From Alteromonas ponticola (GTDB lineage: Bacteria; Pseudomonadota; Gammaproteobacteria; Enterobacterales; Alteromonadaceae): DNA of 64,000 nucleotides. The stretch is from the NCBI RefSeq assembly GCF_012911815.1, contig NZ_JAATNW010000006.1, positions 62,001 to 126,000 of the forward strand, given 5' to 3'. Positions 1-7,896 of the stretch are shown here, one piece after another (positions within the stretch are counted from its first letter, which is position 1; each line of letters opens with the position of its first letter). Below the pieces are notes generated by a model. It was given only the letters and a program-made list of their open reading frames with translations. It was not told the origin of the DNA and ran no database searches. Position numbers and translations under genes: made by a program.

Positions 1-79
1 AAAAGGGTTGAGCAATAGTGAAATTAAGCTATACCTCATATATTTGTTCATAAGGCATTCACCCTTAGAGGTACCGCTA

Positions 80-796
80 ATGAATACCAAAGACATCCAA
101 CAAGCACTCATTGGGCGTGGCTTTTACCCCGGGCCTATCGATGGCTACCCCGGCAGATTAACCACCCACGCAATAAAACAATTTCAACAGGCCAATGGAC
201 TTACCATCGACGGACTGGTCGGCCCAAAGACACTAGCAAAATTATTTCCTGACACGAACATCACCAGCCCAGAAATGGATGAGACCAGTCTGCCGCTTGC
301 CCTGCCCTGGCTTGAAATAGCAATGAACCTGTTAGATGTAAAAGAGGTGGCAGGACAAGGCTCCAATCCGTTAATAATAGATTGGGCGGCTAAACTCGGG
401 CTGGCCGATTACCACGATGACGATATCCCCTGGTGTGGCCTGTTTGTAGCGCACTGCATCAGCAGTCAACTAAGCAACGAAGCAGTCCCCAATAACCCGC
501 TGCTTGCCAGAAACTGGCAGAAATTCGGTAAGCAAACCACACCAGGGTTAGGTGCGGTGTTGGTGTTCTGGCGAGAATCTAAACAAAGCTACAAAGGGCA
601 TGTGGGTCTATATTGGGCTGAGGATGAAGACGCCTACCACGTCATCGGCGGCAATCAGTCAAACGCTGTTACGATCACGCGAATTGCAAAAGATAGACTG
701 TTAGAAGCAAGATGGCCTCACACTGGACTCGATGAACACCCAATCATCCGCATGGCTACCAATAAAGGGTATTTGTTATCTACAAATGAGGCTTGA
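80..796 (+). CDS. Phage-type lysin: peptidoglycan-binding domain plus CHAP-like (TIGR02594-type) amidase
   Basis: Likely peptidoglycan hydrolase. Residues 1-57 form a PG_binding_1 repeat (YPGPIDGYPG, then VGPKTLAKLF). After a short linker comes an NlpC/P60-CHAP-like domain with a candidate catalytic Cys in IPWCGLFVAHC and a candidate His in KGHVGLYW, the layout of TIGR02594 proteins. I chose the ATG at 80 because AGAGG lies about 9 nt upstream and the fold begins there; an in-frame extension to position 8 has no ribosome site. No signal peptide is visible, as in phage endolysins that need a holin, yet no holin or other phage gene is next to it. Probably a prophage remnant or a domesticated lysin. 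Family call fairly secure; role inferred. Confidence 0.8.
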   Translation: MNTKDIQQALIGRGFYPGPIDGYPGRLTTHAIKQFQQANGLTIDGLVGPKTLAKLFPDTNITSPEMDETSLPLALPWLEIAMNLLDVKEVAGQGSNPLIIDWAAKLGLADYHDDDIPWCGLFVAHCISSQLSNEAVPNNPLLARNWQKFGKQTTPGLGAVLVFWRESKQSYKGHVGLYWAEDEDAYHVIGGNQSNAVTITRIAKDRLLEARWPHTGLDEHPIIRMATNKGYLLSTNEA

Positions 797-804
797 GGAA
801 ACAT

Positions 805-840
805 ATTGTTTTGATATCTGCTGATAAACAATTCTTTTTT
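805..840 (+). terminator. Possible weak terminator after the lysin gene
   Basis: ATTGTTT (805-811) and AAACAAT (826-832) form a 7-bp stem with a 14-nt loop, followed by a T-run at 834-840. The stem is almost all A:T, so it is weak. The rest of the stretch up to 1080 is AT-rich and shows no convincing gene. Confidence 0.3.
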
Positions 841-1080
841 CTAGCAAAGACGAAGCAGCATTCATAAATGTTCTAGCTCCGCTACATAAGGTAAGACTCT
901 CTAATACATTTGAGTTCCCGAAAAACTAAAACAAAATCAATTTTTGTGGGGTAGTCTATCCAAAAGAAAAAAGGTATTAAAAGAGAGTGTTATATCAGGA
1001 AGCTCGCGCCACTATACTCTAAAAATTGGACAAGGCTGGTGCACTTTTAAAAAGTACAAGGTGAAACGGAAATACTTGGA

Positions 1081-1683
1081 ATGGACAAACCAAATAGAAA
1101 TATTCAGTTTTACAATGACAATGCTGAGACCCTATTCAAACAATATCAGTCTATCGACTTTGATAGCGCGCATGCTTCATGGTTGCAGGTCGTAGATTTT
1201 GCTTCAATGCACACTGCTTTAGACGTCGGTGCTGGAAGCGGTCGTGACGCGCTGGCGTTGCATCAAAAGGGATTGCAGGTTACTGCTGTCGAACCTGCTA
1301 ACGAACTTAGAAGAAAAGGATTAGCAATTACCGGAAACAATGTTAAATGGATTCGTGATGAAATGCCGAGTTTAAACAAAATTTCAGGAGTATTATACGA
1401 CTTAATTTTAGTCAGTGCGCTCTGGATGCACTTGAACACTGCTCAGCAATTGCAAAGTATGAAAAGGCTATATTCGTTGCTTAGCGATAATGGTGTTTTA
1501 ATTATTACATTGCGGTATGGAACATTTGACGATAATCGGATTGGATTCAACGTCGATAAGGACCGATTGATTGACGAGGCTAATTCCCTAGGACTAAGTG
1601 TCCTTCATCAGAACAGCGAAATGGATCGACTTAACCGTTCAGATGTTTCATGGGAAACTGTAGTCTTAACCCGTAGTCTTTAG
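1081..1683 (+). CDS. Class I SAM-dependent methyltransferase
   Basis: A 200-aa Rossmann-fold methyltransferase. Motif I is LDVGAGSGRD at residues 47-56; motif II ends in the acidic AVEP; VSALWMHL is the motif IV region, and a glycine-containing post-motif strand (NGVLIITLRYG) follows. The substrate cannot be told. There is no target-recognition domain and no DPPY/NPPY motif, so a DNA adenine methylase is not indicated. It lies 170 bp upstream of an HNH nuclease on the same strand, in AT-richer DNA than the genes after 3.2 kb, so the two may be a laterally acquired pair. Another start nearby is not supported. Confidence 0.85.
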   Translation: MDKPNRNIQFYNDNAETLFKQYQSIDFDSAHASWLQVVDFASMHTALDVGAGSGRDALALHQKGLQVTAVEPANELRRKGLAITGNNVKWIRDEMPSLNKISGVLYDLILVSALWMHLNTAQQLQSMKRLYSLLSDNGVLIITLRYGTFDDNRIGFNVDKDRLIDEANSLGLSVLHQNSEMDRLNRSDVSWETVVLTRSL

Positions 1684-1787
1684 ATCTTAGTATTGTTTAC
1701 TGCTACTATGTTGGCATCAGAATTATTCAAGGATGAGTATGTATCTTAGCTTCCAATGTAACATTGCGCATCGTCAAAAAATCTTAA

Positions 1788-1814
1788 ATGTGTATGTGTA
1801 TGTGTATGAGTATG
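1788..1814 (+). repeat. Short tandem GTGTAT-type repeat upstream of the HNH gene
   Basis: Three to four consecutive copies of a TGTATG hexamer run from ATGTGTATG into a degenerate GAGTATG, ending about 40 nt before the HNH start codon. The unit length is a multiple of three but the repeat is noncoding here, so copy changes would alter leader length only. Confidence 0.6.
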
Positions 1815-1852
1815 GTGGTATTCCTTGTAGAAGGGAATCAAGGTTTAACTGA

Positions 1853-2995
1853 ATGACACTTGCTTTTTATTACGATAAATTACAAAGCCTTAGGCCTGAT
1901 AAATCTTCTGGAAGAGCTAAGCCGCACAAGGTCTGTATGATGTTCGCAGTAATGGATCTTATCGAACAGGGGCATGTTTACAATAACCGCATTTATTATG
2001 ACGACACATTAAAAAAACGCTTTAGTTGGCATTTTATGCGCCTCAAACAGGGAAACGATGTTGAAAGCCCTTTCTTGCCTTTCTTTCATCTTAAATCTTC
2101 AGGCTTCTGGCATCTACATGTGTCTACAGAATACCGAGCAGCGTTTGACTCTATTAAATCTGCTACTGACACCAATATGCGTCAACTGGTCAATTATGCG
2201 TATTTAGATGATGGACTATATGATTATTTAAAAAATCCTAGCACAGCCCCTATTCTTAGAAATGCTATTACTGCAAATTTAGATAGTCTCGAAGATCAAT
2301 TCGGGAGATGGGCAAAGTCAATTGGTAAGTCAGACAAAACCATTAAGAATTACGTAGGCGCACTCAAAAATTCTATACCAAATTGGCTAAACGATGCTGG
2401 TTTAGCGAATCAGAGTCTTCTTAGTATTGGCTCCTATATAGAGTATGAAAAGATCGTTAGCAAAACTTACGAAGTCAGAGAGTTCGTAGAAAAAGATAAA
2501 CGTGGCAATGGGATGTACAGTGCTGCTATTAGGAGTTATCGGTCATTCTTATCAGATCTCACACAGGCTGATGTCCAACAGGATATTGATGAAATCATAT
2601 TGAACAAAGATATTCCAGACACGCAAAAAGCTGTTATGGTCAATACTCGCGTTGGACAGGGACGATTCAGGGAAGACTTAATCAATCACTGGAAAGGCTG
2701 TGCAGTTACAAAATATCAGAACTATTCCTTTCTTATCGCTTCACACATCAAACCTTGGTCAAAGTCAGATAACGAAGAACGGTTGGATCCGTTTAATGGG
2801 CTCTTACTTTTAGCCAATATCGATAAAGCGTTTGATTTAGGTTTTATCAGCTTTGATGATAAAGGAGGCATTATGATATCGGATCACCTCGAAGAGCATC
2901 GTACCCTGGGCATTCATGCAGACATGAATATTTCATTGGCCAAGCAACACCAGGACTATTTAGCTTATCATCGCGAAGAGCATTTCAAGCAGTAG
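1853..2995 (+). CDS. HNH endonuclease with ScoMcrA-like (DNA-sulfur/modification recognition) N-terminal region
   Basis: 380 aa, probably a modification-dependent (type IV) restriction nuclease. The N-terminus (about 1-110) has a KPHKVCMMFAVMDLIEQG segment and an LPFFHLKSSGFWHL segment, which I associate with the sulfur-binding-domain family of ScoMcrA-type enzymes. The middle (about 145-240: KTIKNYVGAL, GNGMYSAAIRSY) matches a helical spacer seen in many restriction nucleases. The C-terminal HNH_2 domain has a GCAVT turn, ASHIKPW with H298, and DPFNGLLLL with N315. The AAGG ribosome site at 1840-1843 supports this ATG. No dnd or other modification genes are in the window. HNH call is strong; phosphorothioate recognition is inference. 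Confidence 0.82.
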   Translation: MTLAFYYDKLQSLRPDKSSGRAKPHKVCMMFAVMDLIEQGHVYNNRIYYDDTLKKRFSWHFMRLKQGNDVESPFLPFFHLKSSGFWHLHVSTEYRAAFDSIKSATDTNMRQLVNYAYLDDGLYDYLKNPSTAPILRNAITANLDSLEDQFGRWAKSIGKSDKTIKNYVGALKNSIPNWLNDAGLANQSLLSIGSYIEYEKIVSKTYEVREFVEKDKRGNGMYSAAIRSYRSFLSDLTQADVQQDIDEIILNKDIPDTQKAVMVNTRVGQGRFREDLINHWKGCAVTKYQNYSFLIASHIKPWSKSDNEERLDPFNGLLLLANIDKAFDLGFISFDDKGGIMISDHLEEHRTLGIHADMNISLAKQHQDYLAYHREEHFKQ

Positions 2996-3009
2996 TTGAA
3001 GAATAGTGC

Positions 3010-3042
3010 TTCACTCCAGTTCCGAATCGGAACTGGAGTGAA
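3010..3042. terminator. Perfect 16-bp inverted repeat after the HNH gene
   Basis: Arms 3010-3025 and 3027-3042 are exact reverse complements around a single central A, giving a very stable hairpin (core ACTCCAGTTCCG). It begins 15 bp after the HNH stop codon. No T-run follows on either strand, so it may stop transcription in a Rho-assisted way, protect a 3' end, or be a protein-binding palindrome. Confidence 0.55.
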
Positions 3043-3123
3043 CAAGTCTCTAATTCTTTGTACGTAATCAACCCGCAGAACCTTTTAGCTTTTAACCTTC
3101 ACTAAAAACCGATCACCACATCA

Positions 3124-3153
3124 ACCAACACTTTAGCTTTAAAAAGTGTTGGT
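3124..3153. terminator. 11-bp hairpin between the HNH gene and yicC
   Basis: ACCAACACTTT (3124-3134) pairs with AAAGTGTTGGT (3143-3153) across an 8-nt loop. It lies in the convergent gap between the HNH gene and yicC, where a bidirectional terminator would be expected. No long U-tract. Confidence 0.4.
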
Positions 3154-3249
3154 CAGCGTGACTTTTACAGTCTGATCGTGCCAGTTAAGGTATGAACAAC
3201 TCCTTGTATTTAAAAGGCAATAGAGGTGTTTTGCGCTGTTGGTGTCGGC

Positions 3250-4113
3250 TTACTCAATATTCTGGATCTGCTCACGCATCTGTTCAATCAATACCTTCAT
3301 CTCTACCGCAGATTGGGTGATCGAGGTGTTAATCGATTTTGAGCCCAGCGTATTCGATTCGCGGTTGAATTCCTGCATCATAAAGTCCAGGCGACGGCCG
3401 ATGGCGCCTCCTTTTTTGAGAATTTTCCGGGTTTCGGTGACGTGGGCTTTGAGGCGATCGAGTTCTTCGGCGACGTCGACTTTTTGTGCCAGCATGATCA
3501 TTTCCTGCTCCAGTCGGCCGGGTTCCAGTTCCACCTTGGCTTCTTCGAAACGGGAGGTAATGCGATCACGTTGCCATTGCATAATATCTGGCATTTCCTT
3601 CTCAACTTTGCCGGCTTCGGCTTCGATACCATCCAGGCGTTGTTCGATCATGGTTTTTAACGCCTCGCCTTCGCTGGCACGCGCTTGCAGGAACTCTTCA
3701 ATCAGGGCATCGAAGTTTTTCAGCACATCACTGTTGATGGTGTCCATATCGGTTTCTTCTGCCGCAATCACCCCTGGCCAGCGTAATACGTCAAGCGGAT
3801 TGACGCCGGTTGACTGGCCGTGCGACTGCACCCAGTCTGCAGCGTGCAGCACTTGCTTTGCCAGCTCTTCGTTCATGTGCAACTTGCTGACGTTGGCTTC
3901 GTTGGCGGTGAAGCGCAAGGTACATTCTACTTTACCGCGCTGTAGCTTTTTGCGTAGACGCTCTCGCAGAACGGGCTCTAGCGCTCTGAATTGTTCGGGT
4001 AGTCGAAAATACGTTTCCAGAAAGCGTTGGTTAACCGAGCGGATTTCCCATACGGCTGTTCCCCAGTCTTGTTTAACTTCGCTGCGCGCGAATGCGGTCA
4101 TACTGTAAATCAC
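3250..4113 (-). CDS. yicC: YicC family protein (endoribonuclease)
   Basis: 287 aa, full length. The family opens with an M-I-x-S-M-T-A-F-A-R block, and this protein reads MIYSMTAFAR, so the start is the GTG at 4113 preceded by AGGTGAC; the internal ATG at 4101 would cut the conserved block. The C-terminal DUF1732 region (GRRLDFMMQEFNRESNTLGSK) is typical. E. coli YicC has been described as an endoribonuclease affecting small RNA stability; activity here is by homology. In E. coli yicC is divergent from and adjacent to rph. Here yicC keeps its orientation but rph lies about 19 kb away, across the pigment cluster. Confidence 0.95.
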   Translation of the reverse strand: MIYSMTAFARSEVKQDWGTAVWEIRSVNQRFLETYFRLPEQFRALEPVLRERLRKKLQRGKVECTLRFTANEANVSKLHMNEELAKQVLHAADWVQSHGQSTGVNPLDVLRWPGVIAAEETDMDTINSDVLKNFDALIEEFLQARASEGEALKTMIEQRLDGIEAEAGKVEKEMPDIMQWQRDRITSRFEEAKVELEPGRLEQEMIMLAQKVDVAEELDRLKAHVTETRKILKKGGAIGRRLDFMMQEFNRESNTLGSKSINTSITQSAVEMKVLIEQMREQIQNIE

Positions 4114-4345
4114 ATGTCACCTGTATCGTGTTTAGTTTCTGTATAAGCAAACAGCACTGATTGGCCCTTTGCGCCTTTCCAAATATCTATGACAGAAACT
4201 TTGTATGCTCATCTTAGCCTATTTTCGAGGTGAAATAACGTCACTACCCTCTATTTATATTTTGCGTAATTAGCCGGGGAGGCATTGACAGTGCGCAAAC
4301 GTCTGGCGAACAATAGGCAACCGGAGCCGTCTGACTGGGAAATTG

Positions 4346-5239
4346 ATGCAACTAATTCGCGCCGCACTGAAGAAAGCGAACCAACAACAACTACATGCCT
4401 GGGCGAGTGAAAGCCCGTCATTGAAGCTTCCTGAAATTGCATCGACACAGGTGTTTTCCGCTGCAGAGTTTCAAGCCAGACTGACCACATTTAATCGTCT
4501 ACACGACTGGCGTGAAACGTATTTACACCCTTGTTTTGCGCAGTTTTTAGGGCTTCCTCAAATTATTAATGCCCTTGCCCATCGCCATTCGCCCTTCCCC
4601 TTAATGGGGCTGGTGCACGTAGGAAATCTAATCGACGTGATTGAGCTTGTGCGCAATGAGGATCTGCGTATCGATTGTCACCTCGGCGCAATAAGGCCCC
4701 ATGCCAGAGGCGTTAGTGTGGATATTCGGATGCAGGTGTTTCAGCGTGATATTCTTTGTATGACAGCCAGCAGTCAGTATCTGTACCGAATAACCTCTGA
4801 TGATACAACAGAGCGTGTTTCGCCAACGCTGCCATCGCTCTCTATCCCAGCGGATGAAGTTACAAGCGAACGTAATTTGTTGCCCTTTGACGAAGACGTT
4901 GGTCGCAAATACGCCCGTCTCAGCGGTGACTTCAACCCCATCCATCTGTTTAAATTGAGTGCTAAGTTATTCGGCTTTAAAACCCATATTGCCCACGGTA
5001 TGCATGTACTGGCGTTAGCCCTCTCAAGATTGCATAACAACGACAGCCTGTTTGCGCAGCCTGCCACAATAACCAATCAGTTTAATCACCCGGTAGCGCT
5101 ACCCTGTCTGGCTACGCTGCTGCGTGCAGAAGATGACACTGATTCTCAGAAATCAGTGGCGTTTGAGTTACATGATCCTAAAGCAGCGCGCAGAAAACAA
5201 ATGGTACTGGCGGGAAAAATAGTCAGGAAACAGGGATAG
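4346..5239 (+). CDS. MaoC-like hot-dog acyl dehydratase
   Basis: 297 aa. The C-terminal half carries the MaoC/R-hydratase signature: YARLSGDFNPIHL followed by GFKTHIAHGMH, where the Asp-Asn-His region and downstream His are the hydratase residues. The N-terminal half has the same length and may be a degenerate second hot-dog. The ATG at 4346 is preferred over the adjacent TTG at 4343; GGGA lies just upstream. It is the first plus-strand gene after yicC and lies next to the convergent PPTase gene at the edge of the pigment cluster. It could hydrate or dehydrate an enoyl-thioester in that pathway, but aryl polyene clusters normally have FabZ-like enzymes, so membership is uncertain. Confidence 0.75.
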   Translation: MQLIRAALKKANQQQLHAWASESPSLKLPEIASTQVFSAAEFQARLTTFNRLHDWRETYLHPCFAQFLGLPQIINALAHRHSPFPLMGLVHVGNLIDVIELVRNEDLRIDCHLGAIRPHARGVSVDIRMQVFQRDILCMTASSQYLYRITSDDTTERVSPTLPSLSIPADEVTSERNLLPFDEDVGRKYARLSGDFNPIHLFKLSAKLFGFKTHIAHGMHVLALALSRLHNNDSLFAQPATITNQFNHPVALPCLATLLRAEDDTDSQKSVAFELHDPKAARRKQMVLAGKIVRKQG

Positions 5240-5286
5240 CAAAGTTTAGCCGCAACCAACCACTTCGAATGTAAGGTCAGTTGGTT

Positions 5287-6033
5287 TTAGCGCTGATATT
5301 GCTTAAAGACGATTTTGGTTTCACCGTGCACCTTTAACTGCTCATAGGCAACCGCTAAACTGTAGTCATCCGCTATATACTGGTGATAAAAACGCCAGTC
5401 TTTGCTTGGGTGGTAACCAGCAGTAGGCCTCAATTTCAGCTGATTAGTGTGCACGTCACTGAAGTAAAAGGTATCAAAGGGTAATGCCATCCCTTTACCT
5501 TCAGCTTTGGTGAGCGCCTCTTTTAAAGCCCATAGTTTGTAAAAATGGTGTGAAGCTGAGTGTGGCCATGGCTTATCAGTTATTGCGCCATCCCATTCAC
5601 TCGGATGAAAATAATCTCTGGCAATGTTCTCGACGTTGCGCGAAGCTCGCATATGTTCGATGTCTACGCCTAACAAGCGCTGCCGCGCAACACCTATAAT
5701 GACTTTACTCTTCGAATGAGACAGATTGAACTGTAACCCGTGCCTATTTTCAAGCGTTGGTTTGCCCCAGGAATCAACGCTAAAACGCAGCGAATTAGGC
5801 GTCGTAATGGGTATATAGTCACTAAGAATGGTGCGCAGTGCGCCGCGGGTGATAAAAAACTGCTGTTGGCGTTTAACTGAGCGAAAGCCAGCCATGCGTT
5901 GTTTTTCATCTTCTGATAAGTAATCAGCAAAGGTAGTCAGGGCAGCGGGGGAGACATCGTCAAAATCAATCAGCCACAGGTGAATTTCATCGCTGCTAAG
6001 CGCTAGTTTCGGGCTATTTTGCGATACACTCAT
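5287..6033 (-). CDS. Sfp-type 4'-phosphopantetheinyl transferase
   Basis: Transfers phosphopantetheine from CoA to the Ser of carrier proteins. It shows the Sfp-type blocks in order: NLSHSKSKVIIGVA, the Mg-binding GVDIE (about 122-126) and WALKEALTKAEGKG (from about 168). 248 aa from the ATG at 6033; a TTG two codons earlier is less likely. It is divergent from the first ACP gene across a 214-bp promoter region. The obvious substrates are the two ACPs of this cluster, S44 of the first and S41 of the second. A dedicated PPTase suggests they are poor substrates for the housekeeping AcpS, which is inference. Confidence 0.92.
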   Translation of the reverse strand: MSVSQNSPKLALSSDEIHLWLIDFDDVSPAALTTFADYLSEDEKQRMAGFRSVKRQQQFFITRGALRTILSDYIPITTPNSLRFSVDSWGKPTLENRHGLQFNLSHSKSKVIIGVARQRLLGVDIEHMRASRNVENIARDYFHPSEWDGAITDKPWPHSASHHFYKLWALKEALTKAEGKGMALPFDTFYFSDVHTNQLKLRPTAGYHPSKDWRFYHQYIADDYSLAVAYEQLKVHGETKIVFKQYQR

Positions 6034-6186
6034 TTTCAACGAAATTCTCTCACTAAAAGCCTCAATTACAGTTTTTATACTGACCCATGACAGCGATTAT
6101 ATATGCCGATGGCCAAAATTATTTGAATAAACAAAGGTAAACAAAATCTTAACTTTTTAAAAACACGAAAATAGTTTTTAGCCCAA

Positions 6187-6203
6187 CATTAGTTTAAACT
6201 AGC
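6187..6203 (+). promoter_or_regulatory. Candidate operator/promoter element, copy 1
   Basis: A 17-bp sequence, CATTAGTTTAAACTAGC, containing the 12-bp perfect palindrome TAGTTTAAACTA (6190-6201). It ends 44 bp before the first ACP start. The same 17 bases occur on the other strand at 16168-16184, 41 bp before the AMP-ligase start, so orientation and distance relative to the gene are conserved. Best read as a binding site for a shared regulator, whose gene is not in the cluster. Confidence 0.6.
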
Positions 6204-6247
6204 CACCAATAAGTTCGAAGTAAAAATGGATTAGGACTGCAATACCA

Positions 6248-6511
6248 ATGTCGACACAAACTGAATCCGAATTAAAAATGGCCCAACTTATTGCAGAAGC
6301 AATAAATTTAGAAGATATGGAAGCGGAAGAGATCGATCCTGAAGAGCAATTATTCGGTGATGGTCTGGGGCTGGATTCCATTGATGCGCTGGAAATATCA
6401 TTGGCAATTTCGCAAGAGTATGGCGTGCAAATGAAAGCTGAAGATGAGACCACTCGTGAAGCGTTCGCCACACTAAGAAGTTTGACCGCATATGTGGAAA
6501 GCAACAAGTAG
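6248..6511 (+). CDS. Acyl carrier protein (first of two)
   Basis: 87 aa, acidic, with the phosphopantetheine attachment motif GLGLDSIDALEI; S44 is the modified serine. Resembles the ApeE/ApeF-type ACPs of aryl polyene clusters rather than housekeeping AcpP. TAGGAC lies about 10 nt before the ATG. It is the first gene of the plus-strand biosynthetic run but is separated from the next gene by 205 bp and ends in a stable hairpin, so it may be expressed at a different level. It should carry the growing aryl polyene chain between the ketosynthases, reductase and dehydratases. Confidence 0.93.
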   Translation: MSTQTESELKMAQLIAEAINLEDMEAEEIDPEEQLFGDGLGLDSIDALEISLAISQEYGVQMKAEDETTREAFATLRSLTAYVESNK

Positions 6512-6520
6512 CTTTCCACA
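6493..6520 (+). terminator. Hairpin overlapping the stop codon of the first ACP gene
   Basis: TGTGGAAAGC (6493-6502) pairs perfectly with GCTTTCCACA (6511-6520) around an 8-nt loop holding most of the stop codon. No U-tract follows, so it is more likely an attenuator or a 3' stabilising structure than a full terminator. It could raise ACP mRNA relative to the downstream genes. The 195 bp after it up to 6716 contain no ORF of note. Confidence 0.5.
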
Positions 6521-6716
6521 GCTAAATTCTGCTTCCATAAATGAGTTATCCCAGACCTGATTGTCAGACACATCAGCGTTTGCGAGCCACTAAGATTTCC
6601 AGGTTTTCCAGGTCATTGTGCGAGGAAATTCAACTCGGTTTTGAGAAAGACTGAACTGCATAGATACGTATTGTGGTGGCTCACTATCGTTAGATCGGCT
6701 GTAAAAAGTTAAATAC

Positions 6717-7895
6717 ATGAATATAGATATTATTGATTACGACTCATGCTCTGCCGCAGGTGTGAACCTGACTGAACTACGCGCGTCGCTTCAACATCAT
6801 CGAAGTGGTCTGAGAAAAAACGATTTGCCCGGATCAACGCTGGATACCTGGATTGGCAGGGTAGCGCAAATTGACGCGGTGACTGATCTTAAACTCTGGC
6901 AAAGCCGCAATAACGCGCTGGCTGCACTGGGTCTTGAACAAGGCACCCTGAAGCAGACGCTGGCTGGTTTAGTCAAACAATACGGTACCGCGCGTATCGG
7001 TATTGTAATGGGGTCAAGCACCTCAAGCATCGACAGAACTGAGACGGCGTATACTGATTTAGACGAGAACGGAGCGCTTAAGCCTGCTTTTCAACAACGG
7101 TTAGTGCATAACCCCCACGCACCCAGCTTGTTTGTCGCCCATTACACCGGTATTGAAGGACCATCGCTGACCATCAACACGGCGTGTTCGTCGTCAGCCA
7201 AAGTTTTTGCGACCGGTGCGCGCTGGCTGGAGTTCGGTATTGTTGATGCGGTGCTGGTGGGCGGTGTGGATACGTTATGTCTCAGTGTTTTACATGGTTT
7301 TAACTCGTTACAGTTACTTTCCACAAACCCATGCAAACCTTTTGATCAACACCGCGATGGCATCAACTTGGGCGAAGCGTCCGGCTTTGCAATTTTGCAG
7401 CGCGGTGGCGAAAACGCCAACGGCGTAGGAATTAAACTCGCCGGGTATGGCGAAAGTTCGGATGCTTACCACATGTCACACCCGCACCCAGAGGGATTGG
7501 GCGCACGTTTGTCAATGACCCAGGCCCTGGAACGTGCTGGGCTTGAGGCGAATGCCATCGATTACGTCAATCTGCACGGAACGTCAAGCCGCGCAAATGA
7601 TCTTATCGAAGGACGGTTAATCTCTGATTTGTTTCCTAAGACGACCCAATGTTCTTCGACCAAAGGGTGGATGGGGCACACACTGGGCGCTGCCGGCATC
7701 ACTGAAGCCATTATTACCATGGACACCTTGCGCACACAGCAGATTCCTGGTTCAAAAAACCTGGAAACGCTGGATGAAGCATTGGATTTTTCTATTCAGG
7801 CGGCGCATCTGCAAAAGTCCTGTCAGCATGTTATGACCAATTCGTTTGGTTTTGGTGGCAATAATTGCACCCTTTTGTTTAGTAAGGCGCAGTAA
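6717..7895 (+). CDS. Beta-ketoacyl-ACP synthase (ApeO-like)
   Basis: 392-aa FabF/KAS-II-type ketosynthase with a complete Cys-His-His triad: TACSSS with C157, VNLHGTSS with H287, GWMGHTLGAAG with H321. It would extend the polyene by decarboxylative condensation with malonyl-ACP. The next gene is a ketosynthase-like protein without the active site, and type II systems of this kind work as ketosynthase/chain-length-factor heterodimers. Its position suggests the ApeO role. The ATG at 6717 has no good Shine-Dalgarno (AT-rich GTTAAATAC upstream), but an in-frame stop at 6702 rules out a longer form. Confidence 0.93.
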   Translation: MNIDIIDYDSCSAAGVNLTELRASLQHHRSGLRKNDLPGSTLDTWIGRVAQIDAVTDLKLWQSRNNALAALGLEQGTLKQTLAGLVKQYGTARIGIVMGSSTSSIDRTETAYTDLDENGALKPAFQQRLVHNPHAPSLFVAHYTGIEGPSLTINTACSSSAKVFATGARWLEFGIVDAVLVGGVDTLCLSVLHGFNSLQLLSTNPCKPFDQHRDGINLGEASGFAILQRGGENANGVGIKLAGYGESSDAYHMSHPHPEGLGARLSMTQALERAGLEANAIDYVNLHGTSSRANDLIEGRLISDLFPKTTQCSSTKGWMGHTLGAAGITEAIITMDTLRTQQIPGSKNLETLDEALDFSIQAAHLQKSCQHVMTNSFGFGGNNCTLLFSKAQ

Positions 7896-7896
7896 T

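Noticed and set aside
944-1195. 83-codon reading frame before the methyltransferase gene
   Set aside because: It overlaps the methyltransferase start in another frame, is Lys/Ser-rich without motif, and has no ribosome site.
4134-4200. 9-bp inverted repeat AGTTTCTGT/ACAGAAACT upstream of yicC
   Set aside because: Arms are about 50 bp apart and in AT-rich DNA; expected by chance.
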